From Ophiosphaerella korrae (lineage: Eukaryota > Ascomycota > Dothideomycetes > Pleosporales > Phaeosphaeriaceae): a DNA stretch of 64,000 nt. Shown piece by piece: positions 35,993 through 49,339 of the stretch (position 1 is the first letter of the stretch; each line of letters begins with the position of its first letter). The stretch is from assembly GCA_028456385.1 (NCBI GenBank), contig JALNQF010000027.1, positions 1-64,000 on the forward strand, written 5' to 3'. The notes beneath the pieces were generated by a model that saw nothing but the letters and a program-made list of their open reading frames with translations, had not been told where the DNA came from and did no database searches. Position numbers and translations under genes: made by a program.

Positions 35993-36462
35993 TTCAGCTG
36001 TCCTTGTGCGAAAGAGCCAGCGATATATCAGCGAGAAGGACCGGTTGACTTAGGTTGCATGTCGTGCAGGGATAGAAATATGAAACATACGGCGTGAGCA
36101 ATGATAGCTTTGATGCGCTACCTTATATAAGTTGTTTTTCGTTTACGGCTAAGTCTCACCTACTCCTAGTATCCCAAATTCGGGAGACCCTAATGAGGCA
36201 GCTTCTTCATACACTTACAGACCCCATGAGCTGCAGGGAGACGTGGAGCTAAACGATGTAGCTGACAGCCAGTAGCCTCCGTTAACGGATTAGTGAGCGT
36301 TATGAGCCTAAGACTGAGAACCTATTGGTTATACAGACTTTACGCACACCAAGAAGCTATAAAAGCCACTGCCGATGCTTATATCTCGATTAGACAACGA
36401 CTATGCTTAATAGTTTCATTTTATTCCTGATATCTATCAATCTAACTACTGTTGCGTAGGTC
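35993..36462. other. Intergenic, no supported gene
   Basis: The 3' flank of the kinase gene and of the peroxiredoxin fragment. No feature was recognised. Confidence 0.5.
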
Positions 36463-39337
36463 CTACCATGCATGATCTCCCAGTTTTCGGAGTGGCTGCG
36501 CAACCGACGTATAGAACTTTTGCAGCACGTCCTCTCCAGCCTTCTCCCAATTGTCAAAGCTTCCATCTAAACATAAGGTTACGATATCACTATATGTTTG
36601 GCCCATTATAAAACCTAACAGTGGCAACCGTTTCGCCATCAAGATCGTCCTCAACCCTATAGTTGAATCAGCTTCCGTGGAGGTAACGATAGTGTCCCAT
36701 AACCCAATCTCTAGCAACACAAGACCAAGGCTATAGTAGTCAAACGACTGGCGGTAGCGCTCTCCTCGCCACATTGCTTGGAGCGAATAGTTGGGATGGT
36801 AGTATCTCTGGCTATTTTCACTTGGAGGTGGACCTGTTGTGAACGCTTTGGGGTCGCGGGGGCGAGCGTAGTTGAAGCCCACTAACCACGGCGAGAGCAG
36901 AGACACCGGACCTTTCGAATCTTTCTCTACAAGAAATATGACGTTAAAGGCCGAGATGGTCTTGTGAAGAAGGGTGGCGCGATGCACATCCAAAAGGGTA
37001 GTCGCGAGCAACTCGGCCAGCTTGAAGCGATGGCCAAGTACAGGTTTGTTAAGTCTTCCTCGTGTTTCTTTGATTATGGTGTGCATCGTCTTTGGTAGTA
37101 GATGGCCATCCAAACAGAGCTCGTACACGAGTCCAAATGCGTGATCAACTTTTGAGTGAAAGTAGCCTTGGCATCGTAACATCCGCAAGGTCTTAGCCTC
37201 GTCGACAGCTTCATGAAGGAAAACGGCGATGTTCCCAACTCGCGCGATCATTTCCTCTTGGGCCTCTCCTTCCCAGTGACGGTCGTAACGTATCCACTCC
37301 ACATACACTTCTTGCTTCTCCCCTTTAATGGTAGCGATTTGACCATCGTTGAATTTATATTCGAACGCTACATCCTCATACTTGATCGCGAGGTCCGATT
37401 TTCCCGTGGCGATTCGGTCACGCATCAGGTTAGCTGTGGTCTCATCGGCTCGCTTGGACAACTGCCTTACGAAGCGAGTGTAGCTGACGCGGCTTCCAAG
37501 CGCGTTGTTGTCGCTGGCCCCGTCCCGCAGAGGGTCACTTCTCATTAGAAGCTCGTCGCTCTTTTCCATTAGGCGATTTTCGAGGACCACAAGCGCGGCT
37601 TGTTGCATTTCGCTAGACATGGTTGCTAGGAGAAGATCAATGACTCGACGTAGCTCCGTATACAATGGATGCGCTGCAATTTCTTGTCGTAACAAAATGG
37701 CGCGAAGCTCACTTTCAGCTTGTTCCAACAGCGTAAGGGTCTGCTCAAAATCGCAAAAGTACTCGACAGACGCCGTTGGGTCCATACCGGGATCGGCAGG
37801 AATTCCACTGGTATGCATCCAGACACGAAAACGTTCATTCTCAAGACATGCTTGTGCAGAGTGGGTTACTTCCATGAGTTTCTTGAATGATTCACACACC
37901 GGTTGCAGCCTTTCCCAAACCGCAATGTATTGAAGCCTCCGTACGACTTCACTAGCTTTCGGTCGGGCGGCTTCATCCACTTGCAGCAAGTCTTTGATTA
38001 GTCTAACGCCCAATAACATATAGCGTCCTTCAGAGCTCAACTTGGACAAAACTCGTTCGACATGCTCATTCACTTTCGGTCCAGGACCGTAGAATATGCT
38101 TAAGGTCCAAGTCCAGCCGGGAACTTGAACCCTTCGCTTTCTCCGGAAATCACACAAGCCGTCTTTTCCGTACGCCATATACGTCAAAACTTCGGTGAGA
38201 ATGCACCCAAGGGACCACATATCGCTCGCACGTCCGATGAGGCCTTTGGCCATTGCTCTATCTATATCTTCGCACTCTGGGGCAAGATAGTTTCCTCCAC
38301 CACCTACGAAGGGTGTTTTGGAGGATTTGTCCTCTGGTTTGAAGCGTGATAGACCAAAATCTGCGAGCACGAAATCGCCGTTATTGACGAGAATGTTACT
38401 GGGTTTAAGGTCGCGATGAAGGCCAATAAGTGCGATATCTAGCTTCTCTTCAGATGTATAGTGGTGCATCTTCTCAAGAGCTGAGGAGAGATGGGTCAGT
38501 GCTAGCCAGAACCCAAAATTGGTCTGCAATTCCGCAGGTCGACTATCCTGCTGGAGGAGGGCTTCGAGATCACCACCTTCAGCATATGGGAAGACAAAGT
38601 TCCGTCGACTCTCATAGGTATAGAATGAAACGAGCGGCAGGATATTAGGATGTTTCAACTGGTTGAGGAGGCATAGATTGCGAAGCTCTTGCTCGTGGTT
38701 CATATCGTCTGGATCCTGAATCTCTCGAAATTGCTTCCGCGCTAAGGCGACGCCCTGGAAGAAATGAATGTTAGTCATTCGTCTCATCTACGGAGATAAG
38801 CGAGTTTGTTCTCACCTTTCTTGGTTCTATAAGTGAGTGCCCGTCGTGGATAATGACCTTAAATACTTCGCCAAATCCGCCCTCGCCGACTTTCTTGTCT
38901 TCGATAAATGGCATCGACGTGAAAATATCCAGGCTGCGATGGCCAGTACCCTCGCAGAATACGGGCGCACAGAACTCCCACTGCTTTTCATAGAAGCTAG
39001 TAGCGATTTCAGGAACGATTTCCCTTACATCGGCCAACGATATGGGAAGTCGATGATCGAGGGGAGAACGTTGCAGATGGTCCTTCTCTAAAAACTGAAG
39101 AATATACTCCTGGCGATTTATCACCGTCAGAATCGCAAAGGTCCTTTTTGCTCCGGTGTGAATTCGCGTGGATATCTCGTTTATATCGATCCATGTTGCA
39201 AACTTGCACTCGCTTAAGGCGGCCAATATGACCGGTTGGGAAAAGAGCTCCATTATATCGGAATTAGGTACAAAATACTTTGCTTCTCGCGGTACTCGGC
39301 AACGAAGTTGGTCAATTTTCGCATTAAGGGTAAACAT
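36463..39337 (-). CDS. Protein kinase fused to C-terminal pseudokinase-like domain
   Basis: Two exons on the minus strand, 38816-39337 and 36463-38754, with a 61-bp phase-0 intron (GTGAGA...TTCCAG) that falls between the glycine loop and the ATP-binding lysine. The product is 937 residues from the ATG at 39337; an in-frame ATG at 39457 would add 40. A unique N-terminal 140 residues precede a kinase domain with every key motif: VGEGGFGEVF (150-158), lysine in VALARK (181), HRDLKPSN (Asp 289), DFG (306), APE (334). After a helical linker comes a second kinase-like domain (about 600-937) without HRD or DFG; its SFDYYSLGLVLLEIGLWDT and LPLLGFIMGQTYSDIVTLCL segments are typical of the pseudokinase tail in fungal HeLo/prion-type proteins. 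Role inferred: Ser/Thr kinase in signalling, possibly self/non-self response. Confidence 0.85.
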
Positions 39338-39457
39338 CTTTTCAATTGGTACGCCACAACTAATGAGCGTAGTAGAAGAAGAACTGTAAAAATGAGGAAG
39401 CCGCGATGCGCCGATGAGGACGCAAGAATGATGCGGTGCTACTCTTTGCAATCCCAA

Positions 39458-40711
39458 GCAATCTCTTATTACGAGAGGCTCGCATTTGACTTCTCATTGA
39501 TCTTTTCCTTGTCTTTCTATTTAATATGTTATCCTAGTAACATACAAGGTAATATCAAAGGTGTGGAACTCGCCTCTGAAATCAGGGAAGGAACTTGGAG
39601 CTCATAATGATCGTCGCCCAAGACCTTACTACGATCAGCTTTGGCCAACTGTTGAGCCTCAGCCTTACCAGAACGGCGAAATTGCCGGCGCCGAATCGAT
39701 TAGTCAACAGTGTATTCAAGCGCTCCTTATCTATATATCGTTCTCTGAGAATTTGGATAAGCATAACGATGTGGTGAGTGCAAAATATATTTACTTGACA
39801 ACTCAGCGAGACAAGGCAATGTGGAGGCTAGCAGATGGGCTATCTTGACCGGAATATATGCACGCAAGGCAGCCCAAGCCACGTCATCTTGCTGTTCCTG
39901 TGCGACAAGGCTTTACGATTTGGAGAACGGCACATTAGGCTATAGTGCTGCAGTCATCGTTGCTTGTGATTGGTGGACGGAGAGAGTGACAAAGCTGTAA
40001 GCGAGAACCTTGTTGCTTTACCGTCTACCACAGCCCACTCATTGTCAGCCTTGCGTACTTGATCGTTACTGTTCAATTAGTGCATCCCCCGCACATGTGC
40101 TGCCTAGTATGACTTCTGGCGTGCAGCCCCAATCTTTCGCTCCGACCTCGTTTCAAACGATACTTTCCCTTTCTTACTCGTCTTTTAGTAGTGCAAGCTA
40201 CACAGGTTCCTGTTCACCTTGCATTGTCATGTTGTAGTAAATACCACCAACATTGGAAATCTCCGAGCCACTTATTCACTAGAAAACGAATACTAGCATG
40301 TTTGATCAAAAACATGCTCTTGATCAGGATCTTGATCATTGCATGCAGAGCTTTGTTGAAGATTCATCTCGATTATTTTCAGATCAGCGGGCTGATTTAA
40401 CGCTATATCGCATTTCTCATACAAATGGTGCGTAGCAGACGGGACGCGAAACTTTCGCTGTGGACGATAGTCTGTCTGACCTGCATAGAATTTCAAGTCG
40501 AGCAAGCGACTGACCTGCGTTCGGTCGCCAAATTATTGCGGGTATGTACAGCATAAGTATATATTAATTAAGTCAAAACCATATCTAACTCAAGTAAAAC
40601 TACATAGACTAGCGAGTGCTCGTCCAAGATTGCGTTTTAGTCCGTCCTCCATTTCCCCAACAATTGAGCTCCTCCGACTTGTGTGCTTATATTAATTGAG
40701 CGCACAGCATA
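39458..40711. other. Divergent intergenic region between kinase and CorA-like genes
   Basis: About 1.25 kb separating two divergently transcribed genes, so it should hold both promoters. A 95-codon plus-strand frame at 39561-39848 and a 75-codon one at 40010-40237 show no recognisable features. A cluster of TTGATC / GATCAA words lies at 40301-40345. No transposon end was seen. Confidence 0.5.
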
Positions 40712-42161
40712 ATGCAACAAGAAAACTCATGGAGCACATTCAATATTACTGAAGAGGCGTGTAGAAAGCTCTTCACGTCTCTCAACGTGTTTCCAGCTTT
40801 CCTAGACTGTCTTTACAGTTTTGGATCTAAGACAGAAGAGGACAGCTACGTTTGGGATGGGTTTCGAGGTCGGATCGAAAGGGAAGCACCAGAGCCTTCT
40901 TTTGGTCCGTTTCCTTCTTCACTAACTTGAAGCAAAAATGCTGTTGGCACCTAAAACTAACTCACTTTAGAAATATGCTACAACTTTCGCTACATAGATA
41001 GAAAAGTCCATAGAGGCGAGACACGTTGGGTCCTTCGGCAAACGGGTATATATCATAGTGCTAATATTGTCAGTGGAGGGTCTAACTGGATTCTTATACA
41101 GCCACCCCAGCGGTTCACTCACCTCCTTCGGCAAAAATTAGGAGCTATTCCCCCGCACCCAAACAAGCTCAATCAAGATCCGCTCCAGCTTCATATCCTA
41201 CTTATTTCAATGGTTCTGAACAATGTACCAAAATACATAGAGTGCCTCCAATCTGAAGTTACGCAGATGGTCCGTCTTTCAAGCTCTACTATTGTACCAG
41301 TGTTGATCATTCGTCAGAACTACAAGGCATGCTTTTCAACTGTCGGCACCACAAAGATCCATGACTTCGCAGTTGCCTTCTCCGACGTTCAGAAGTTACA
41401 ACTATTAAGACAAAAAGCATCGAGATTATTAGGGTCTTTGAAAGGTCTGATGGCCGTTGTATGGGATATCAAGTCCCATGGAGTTGCGCTGAACAAAATC
41501 CGGAATGGGACTGTGACGCCAGAAGCACTGTACGGCTTCAAGATGCACGAGAGCAAGATACGGGCTGGGATTGCTAGACTCAATGATTTGCTGGAGTCTA
41601 TAGACGGAATATCGAGTCTTGTAAGCTACGTACTCGCAAGATGGAATTACTCTGGGCCTAATGTATCCGGCAGCTTTCTAACATCGTGCAACTGCGGCAC
41701 GACGAGATTTTGCTGCGAACTGGAACTGCAATGCAAAGCAGTCTTGAACTCCTCAGGCAGATTGGTAACGACACTCAACAGGAGAGCCGCAGTCTTTCTA
41801 AGATTACCGAACAGAACCAAAGGGATTCCAAAGCGGTCAAAAGCCTCACAGTTATCGCAACCATGTACCTTCCAGCCGGTCTTATCGCAGTAAGTATCTC
41901 ATCGATAGCTCTTTCTTTCAGCTAACAATATTTTCCCTATGGACAATCTTCAGCTCAGGTTTAGTGCAAAGCTCAGCGCCGGACGAAATCGCCAAGAACG
42001 GAGCCCATTTCAAACTCTCTCCACAATTTTGGGTGTACATAGTGATCTCCATTTCATTGATGATCCTTACGTTCATAGGGCTATTTCTCCTTCAAGGCGT
42101 CTATCAAAGAAAAAGCTACCGAGTTAGGCAGCTTTTGTCTGACAATACAAGCATGGCATAG
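40712..42161 (+). CDS. CorA-like domain membrane protein
   Basis: Four exons: 40712-40904, 40971-41620, 41674-41889, 41922-42161 (introns 66, 53 and 32 bp; phases 1, 0, 0). The product is 432 residues. The N-terminal region has FEICYNFRYID and RWVLRQTGIYH followed by NWILIQPP, the conserved part of the fungal CorA-like soluble domain. A long helical segment (about 230-335) leads into two membrane helices: TVIATMYLPAGLIALTIFSL (about 335-362, with the YLP(A/x) motif of this family) and FWVYIVISISLMILTFIGLFLL (389-411), ending with a basic tail. Relatives are CorA-type Mg2+ channel folds lacking the canonical GMN signature. Transport is not proven, and many fungal members occur beside HET and STAND genes. 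The 32-bp third intron is unusually short, but it is the only joining that keeps the frame and the membrane helix. Confidence 0.8.
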
Positions 42162-42370
42162 TAGCTAGCACGCAGTCGTTGCGGCCGAGGCGAATGGCAG
42201 GACCGGCTCATCAAATCTACGTAATTTCTTTTTAAAGAATGCAACTGTATTCTGTCGTGACAGTGTATATAGTCACGTGGATGTATCTGAAGAAAAGACA
42301 GTAATTAGTGCTCACGACAATTGTGGGTTGGCGGGATTGTTCAGAGGTGGACCTGCTAGTCTTGGTTGGG
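42162..42370. other. Host sequence 5' of the palindromic element
   Basis: About 200 bp of normal composition between the CorA-like stop codon and the inserted element. Together with 50150-50358 it reconstitutes a roughly 0.4-kb spacer, presumably the original promoter of the kinase-TPR gene. Its right end, GGTTGGGAC, is followed by the presumed TA target. Confidence 0.6.
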
Positions 42371-42374
42371 ACTA

Positions 42375-42733
42375 ACGTGTCTGTGCGCGTAACGAGCCAG
42401 TTCGCGTGACGAGCCAGTTTTACTAGGAAAATCAAAGAAAATCAAAAAGTTTAAAGTAGTATAACTCTACTAATATATAACATTTTAAAAAACTCCCTTA
42501 ATATTTATCACTCTAAATACTTATATAAATAACCTTATAGTTACAAATATATATATATATTATATTTTGAATTTTTTTTAAAAAAATAGGAAAATAAAAG
42601 TGCTTAGAATTCTTTATGAAATTAATTTAGTGAAGTAATATATATATAAGGAATATTTTTAATATTAGGAGTTTCTATAAAAAATAATATTAATAGAGAT
42701 AGGTTATCTCCTCTACTTTTTTAAGAATCTTTT
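42375..42733 (+). repeat. Left arm of the palindromic element
   Basis: About 359 bp matching 49804-50147 in reverse complement until close to the centre, where CCTCTACTTTTTTAAG on this side no longer pairs. It contains the direct repeat CGCGTAACGAGCCAGTT / CGCGTGACGAGCCAGTT near the tip. Confidence 0.88.
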
Positions 42734-43192
42734 TGTAATATAGCTACCTACGTCGACTGTTAGTAGCTATTAGTAGTATTAGTAGATTAAGAGTTAATAG
42801 TAAGGTTCGTGTAAGTAATCTATAATAACTAATATTAATAGAAGATATCTTGCAACTATCTTGTATTAGCGTTCCGTAGTTAAAGGATTAGATTGCTAAT
42901 ACTATCCTAATAATATATATCTCTACTAACTATATAGTAATAATATCTTAGCAGCTTTATTACTTTGTGTTTACTAAGATTACGAATTTACAAATTTGTT
43001 ATATAATAGCTTCGCGACTTTATATTTACTAAGATTGCAAATTTATAAATTTATTACGTATCTATATTATAGTTAGCTTCCTAGTTAAACTTATTATCCT
43101 ATAGGTTGTTACCCTACTTATCCTATGCTTCGTTAGTAGCTAAGCGTAGACTAATTAGTTCTATCTTAGTTTCCCTTATTACTACTATAATA
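42734..43192 (-). repeat. LTR of element C (left copy)
   Basis: A 459-bp LTR beginning TGTAATATAGCTACCTACG; its CA end is mutated to TA (TATAATA). It matches 49340-49798. Confidence 0.92.
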
Positions 43193-46100
43193 CTATTCTC
43201 TCTTTTACGTAGTCTCTTATTTCTCTATACTAGCGCTAAAGTTATTAATTCTATATCTTTATTAATCCTTAGCTCTTTATTACTTTCTATACTATCCTAA
43301 TCCTAGCGCAATAAACTTCTCCTTATAGCTCGTATTATTTATAATAGAGTTAAGATATTCTTTTATTATTATTGTACTAAATTAGGTCTTTCTTACCTTA
43401 TATCTTTAAATAATAGTAAACACTATAACAAGTGTATTCTTACTAATATTTAGTATAAATGTATTTCTTCTAAGGTTTTACTTATAGAGTGTAAGTATTT
43501 AATTTCTATATAGTCTCCTTCTACTAAGTTATATAGAGTAAGCTATTAATAGGGCTTAAGCGTAATTATTATTATAGCTTACTATAGCTAAAGCTAAGCG
43601 CAAGTTAACTCTTTATAAGCTAGTAGAGCTTTATTCCTATATTAAGCGTCTTTGTAAAATAAAAGCTTATAATAACGCTAAGTTGTCTAAATAGTCTTGT
43701 GCCTTAGAGGCTAAATTAGATTTAGACGATATAGTAGAGGCTGCTCTAGCTCCTATTGTATTAGGCGCTCCTATCGCCTCTCTATCTAGTAGTAGTATTA
43801 TTAGTTTTTTTAACTTACTATAAGGCGTTCTAGAGGGTTTTAACTTTAGAACTCCTCTAGTTTCTTAAAGTAATTAAAGTTATCCTCTAGTTCCTATATT
43901 TCTTCCTATAGTTGTCCTTTTTTATTTATTCTTATCTATTTTACTAAGTAGTAGTTCCTACTATTGTAGAACTAATATACTAGGATTTCTTTAACTTCCT
44001 ATTCTTCTTATTCTCTGTACGTATCTACTTCGTACACTAGTAGTTCTATATCTTGTAGTACCTTTTCTAGTAGTACTATGTAGAATGTTAGATGTATCTT
44101 TATTTTACTTAGTAGTCTTAATTTAAATATAACTAGTATAACTTCTTTCTTTACTTTGTATAGTCTTATCTTAATATAATCTAATTTTAAGCTTAATTGT
44201 TTACTTTTAATATTTCTTTGTAGTAACTATACTTTTTCTCCTTCTTTAAATTAAGGTCCCTTTATATATCTTTTATTATAATATTTTATTATACGATTTT
44301 GTAGAAACTCTATATCTTATCTTAATTAGTTATGTATATTCTTAAGTCTATTAGTAAGGTTTTCTCCTCTTAGGGACTAAGATATTTTAATTCTTAGTAT
44401 TTAGTATATATTAAGGTTAAATCTGTAGTTTGCAAAGAAAAGTAATACTCTTATTACTACGTTCTTTATACTATTATATGCTAACTATACTATAGGTAGT
44501 AACTATACCTAATTATTTTAGTTGTAATTAAGGTAGTATCTTAGGTATTATTCTACTATCTAATTTATATATTCTAATTGTCTGTCTATCTATAAGTAGT
44601 ATACTGTTAACATTGTATATTTAATTCCTAATTGTACTATTATTATTCCCTATAGTTTTAATATAAATCTTACGTCTCTATCTATAATAATCTTATCTAG
44701 TAGTCTATATTAGCTAATTATAGTCCCTAGGACCTAGTGTGTAGTAACTTCTATCTTACTTTTTTCCTTGTATAGTCTAAAGTATAAGTATTTTGTAAGT
44801 TTATCTACTATTATTAGGATTCTATTGTACTTAACTCCTAATATTAGGTCTTTTAACTTAGGTAGTTTTATAATAAAATCTATTATAATAACTCTTTAAA
44901 GTCTTTTTAGTACTTTAATTAGTTGTAATATTCTATATAGTACGTGTCTACTATACTTATTTCTATAGCATTCTATATAGTCTCTTAGTACTTCTATTAC
45001 TAGTTATCTTGCTCTTAAGATATAATAATCTCTTAGTAGTCTATCTAGTATTTTGTTAATTCCTTAATGTCTATATACTAGTAGTTTATAGAACTATTGT
45101 ATAAATTCTCTTTATATTTTTCCTAGAATATACGTTCTTCTATAGGCTTGTACGAGGCCTTCTTAGATCTTAAGTTTCTCTATTTCTTTAGGGGCTTTTC
45201 TTGTTTCTTTCTAAATCTATTTGTCTAGCTTACTACTCTTTCTCTTAAGTATTATAGCTATTTTTAGTGTGTTTAGGACTAAATATCCTTCTTCGTTCTT
45301 AATTAGAACTATACTAGTAGTGTTTACTTCTTCTTGTAAGTTTAGTTTTCTACTAAGAGTATCTATAAATTAGTTTTCTTTCTCTTTTGTGTGTATAACT
45401 TTAAAGTTAAATATTAATAAGAACTCCTACTATCTCGTGTAGCGTTATAATAAGTCTTTATTTATTATAAATCCTATAAGATTCTTGTAGTCTATATAGA
45501 CTTTTGTTTAGTATTTTGCTCCTTATAGGTATACTCTCTATTATTTAAATACTTTGTAGATTACTAGTATCTCTTTGTTATAAATTAAGTAGTTAAGCTC
45601 TACTAGCTTTATTTTCTTAGAGAAGTATTTAACTAAATATTCTTATTTTGTAGTTTAGTCTTCTTGTATTAGTACTATTCTATAGACTAAGTTAGATATA
45701 TCTATTTTTACTATTACTAGTAGTTCTAGGTTATATATTCTAATAACTAGGTTTTCTATAAAACGTTGTTTAATCTAATTAAATACTTTATTGTATTCTT
45801 AAGTCTATTTAAATAGTGTATCTTTCTTTATAAGTTTTATAAGTAGTTCTATTATTTTAGACTATCTTACTATTAGTTTTCTATAAAAGTTTACTAATCT
45901 ATAGAATTATTATACTTCTTATAGGTTCTTTAGTATTAGCTATTCTTAGATTGTTTTAATCTTGTTTAGATCTATTTGTATTTTTCCTAGTTTAATAATA
46001 AATCTAAGAAAGTCTGTTTCTTTTATATAGAATTCGCATTTTCTTATTTTTAGAAATATTTTACTTTCTACTAATTTTTCTAGCACTTTGTGTATATACT

Positions 46101-49100
46101 ATATGTATTCTTCCTCTATTTCTAAGAATATAAGGATATCGTCTAGGTATATAAATATAAATACGTCTAGGTGTTCTCTTAGGACTATATTTATTCTTTC
46201 TTAAAATACTACTAGTACATTTATTAATCTAAAGGGTATAACTATATATTTAAACAGTCTATATTGTGTTCTAAATACTATTTTCTACTTATTACCCTCT
46301 TTAATTCTAATCTAGTAGTAGGCATTTTAGATGTCTAGTTTAGTAAAGATTCGTACTTTTTGTAGTCTGTCTTGTATCTTGTCTATACGTAGTAAGGGGT
46401 ATTAGTTCTTATCTATTATTGCGTTAGTTTTTCTAAAATCTACGCAAAGTCTTTTATTATTTATCTCTTTTTTATCTATAAATATAAGTCTATAAGCTAC
46501 TAAAGATTTAGATTCTTATATCTATCTTTTTTTTATTACTTTTTGTATAAATACGCGTTTAATTTTTAATTCTTCTTTAGTTTTTTAATAGACTAGGCTC
46601 TATCCTATATTTTTTCTTTCTTCTAGGTCTATTACTAAGTCCTATATTTAATAGTCTAGAAGGTAGTTGTTAGGTTCTATAAGCTATTTTTCTTATTTCT
46701 TATATTCTTCTAGGAATTTTCCTTTATATGTAACTATGTTAGCTTTTAATATTTTTTTCTTAAGGTAGCTAATTTTCTTTATTCTCTAATTAATTTTTAG
46801 GTTAGTTATCTATAACTATAGTATTCCTAGTATTATATCTTGTTTGTTATTAATTGTTGTTATATCTATAACTATATTCTTAATTTCTAATCCTTCTAGC
46901 TTTAGCGTAGAGGGTGTTGTTTTAAACCTTATAGGTTCCTAGAATAGTTTTCTTTTAATTGTACTTAGTTGTTAAGGGTACATCTTTGTAGTATAAGTTA
47001 TTCTTTAGCTTTCTACGAACTTCTTAGATATAAAGTTCCTTGTAGCTCTACTATTAATTATTATTTATACTCTCCTTTCTTAGTATATACCTATTTTTGT
47101 AATGTGTAAGCCTCCTATATCTTCTAGCTTTTCTTACTTAGGTCTTTCTTTAAATTATCTATTCTTCTAGGGCTATTGTCCTATTTTACGTTTATAGTTT
47201 TTGTATTTTAAGTATTTATTATAGGTATATTTATACTATAGCTTTCTTTAGACATATTCTTTAGATAGTTTAAGGCCTAGTCTAATTACTATATATTCTT
47301 TGTTAGGTATTTTAATTATTTCCTAACTTTAGATATCTTTTCTTGTAATTACGTTTATATAATCGTATCCTTTTCCTTGTATAGGCTATACGTAATTACG
47401 TGCCTTAAGTTCTCTATATATATAGTAATTTATATTTAGGTATAATATCTATAATATCTTAGTGTGTACTAGGTGTTCTAGGTTCTTTCTCTCGTCGTCC
47501 CCTACCTAGTAACTATCTATTCTAGGTCTTATATTTATTAAGACATAGTATACTATTAGTACTTGTAGTATATAGGCTTTGTTAATCTATTGCGTTTTTC
47601 TTACAAAGAACTACTATTTCCTTTATATAGGTATTCTTCCTACTATAACTATGTATTACTCTATCTATTATTAGAATATTATAAACTTTTTTACTTTAGG
47701 ATTACGTTCTTTCTAGTCTTTGTACGCTTTTTCTATACTTATAACTAGTAAGTATTTCTAAACGAATTTCTATTCTTTGTTTTATTCCTCTATATCTATT
47801 GTTATATAGCTATTATAGCTATATACTCTTAACTAGGCGTACTTAGTACCTCTTATATTAGTTTATTTCTTATCTCCTTATAATTCTTTAAAAGAGACTA
47901 TTGTAGTCTCTTTATCCTATGCTAGTCCTTTAGCCTAGATTAATAGTATCTAGGGCTTTTCCCCTTCTAAATCTTCTATTAGTAAGTCTATTATATATAC
48001 TATTTCTTTTAGCTATACTTTTGTTCTTTCTTTTATTACTACTACTCTATTCTTTTATAAGAACTATCTTACTCTTTATTTACTAGAAAAATATATATAG
48101 TAGTTATCTTTATAATAAAAGGTCTAATAAAGTATTATATACTATATTTCTTTACTCTTAGCTACTTTCTCCTAAAGTTTAGCCTATATCTTAGGTGCTT
48201 CTTTTTTATTCTTAGTTATTTTTAACTATATTTCTTTCTTTAGGTCTTTACTTTTATAGTCTTTTATAAAGTATCTTAATTTCTTATATTTATAATATAT
48301 TATGTTCTTTTTCTATTTTAACTAGTAATCTTTTACGTAGTAGCCTTTCTTACTATAGCTAAAGTACGTAAAGTCTTTGTTCTTCTTAAATTTCTTATCC
48401 TTATTAGCGTTAAGGATTATAGGGTCTCTAGCGTCTTAGTTTCTAAGTTATCCTCTATATTTATTTTTCTTCTATTCTTAAAGGTTATTATCTATCTATA
48501 TTACCTATTATTTTAGAGCTTCTAGTATTCTTAGTTTTTCTATATAAATTATCTCGTATTAGATTTTTAAGTTTAATCCTTGTTTAAATTATAATATTAG
48601 TAATACTTTATTCTATTCTATATTCTATAATAGTTATTTAAACTATAATATATATTTAGGAATACTCTTGTATTATATAAGCCTTTTAAGCTTCTTTTTA
48701 GCTTGTTAAGTAATATCTATATTACTAAATACTACTTTTATTTGTTTAGTAAAGTATTTATAACTTCTAAAGATAGCTCTAGTTTTATTCTTCTATATTC
48801 TTAGCGCGTATATTGTGTAATCTATCTAGTAGGATTTAAACTATCTTATCGCATCTTCTTCTAAGTGTATTCTAATATATATTACCTTTTTATCTTCTCT
48901 ATTAAAGTATAGTACTTGTATATTAATTTGTAGTTATGCTACTACTATAAAGGGTCTTAATTTTTCCCTTATTCTATTAAATTTCTTAAGTATAGGTATC
49001 TTAGGTAGCTTCTTTGTCGTACTTATTTCTAGTCTCTAGGTAATTTATTCTATTTAGTTTTGTCTTTCTATAATAGCCTTAATTTAAACTTTGTTTTACT

Positions 49101-49339
49101 TAACGTAATCTTGTAGTTCTTTATTCTGCGTTTCTAGGACATTAATTATTAGTTGTATATCCCCTTTTTTAGTAATTAGGTTGTTTAGGCGTGTTTTAAC
49201 TACTACCTAATTAGTTTTATCTAATTTATAACTACTTAGAGGTACTTTTCCTTCCTTTTTAGTTAAACTTTCTACTATCGTGTTAGCTAGACTGTACGCT
49301 ACTTACGCTTTGCTTCTCCTAATATCTAAATTAGTAAAG

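Noticed and set aside
37213..37933. Plus-strand frames of 111 and 142 codons
   Set aside because: Shadows of the kinase/pseudokinase coding sequence.
39561..39848. 95-codon frame between the divergent kinase and CorA-like genes
   Set aside because: No domain, signal peptide or intron partner, and other frames overlap it; not supported as a gene.
43106..43300. Hydrophobic 64-codon plus-strand frame
   Set aside because: Spans the left LTR of element C and its interior; the hydrophobic composition follows from T-rich DNA.
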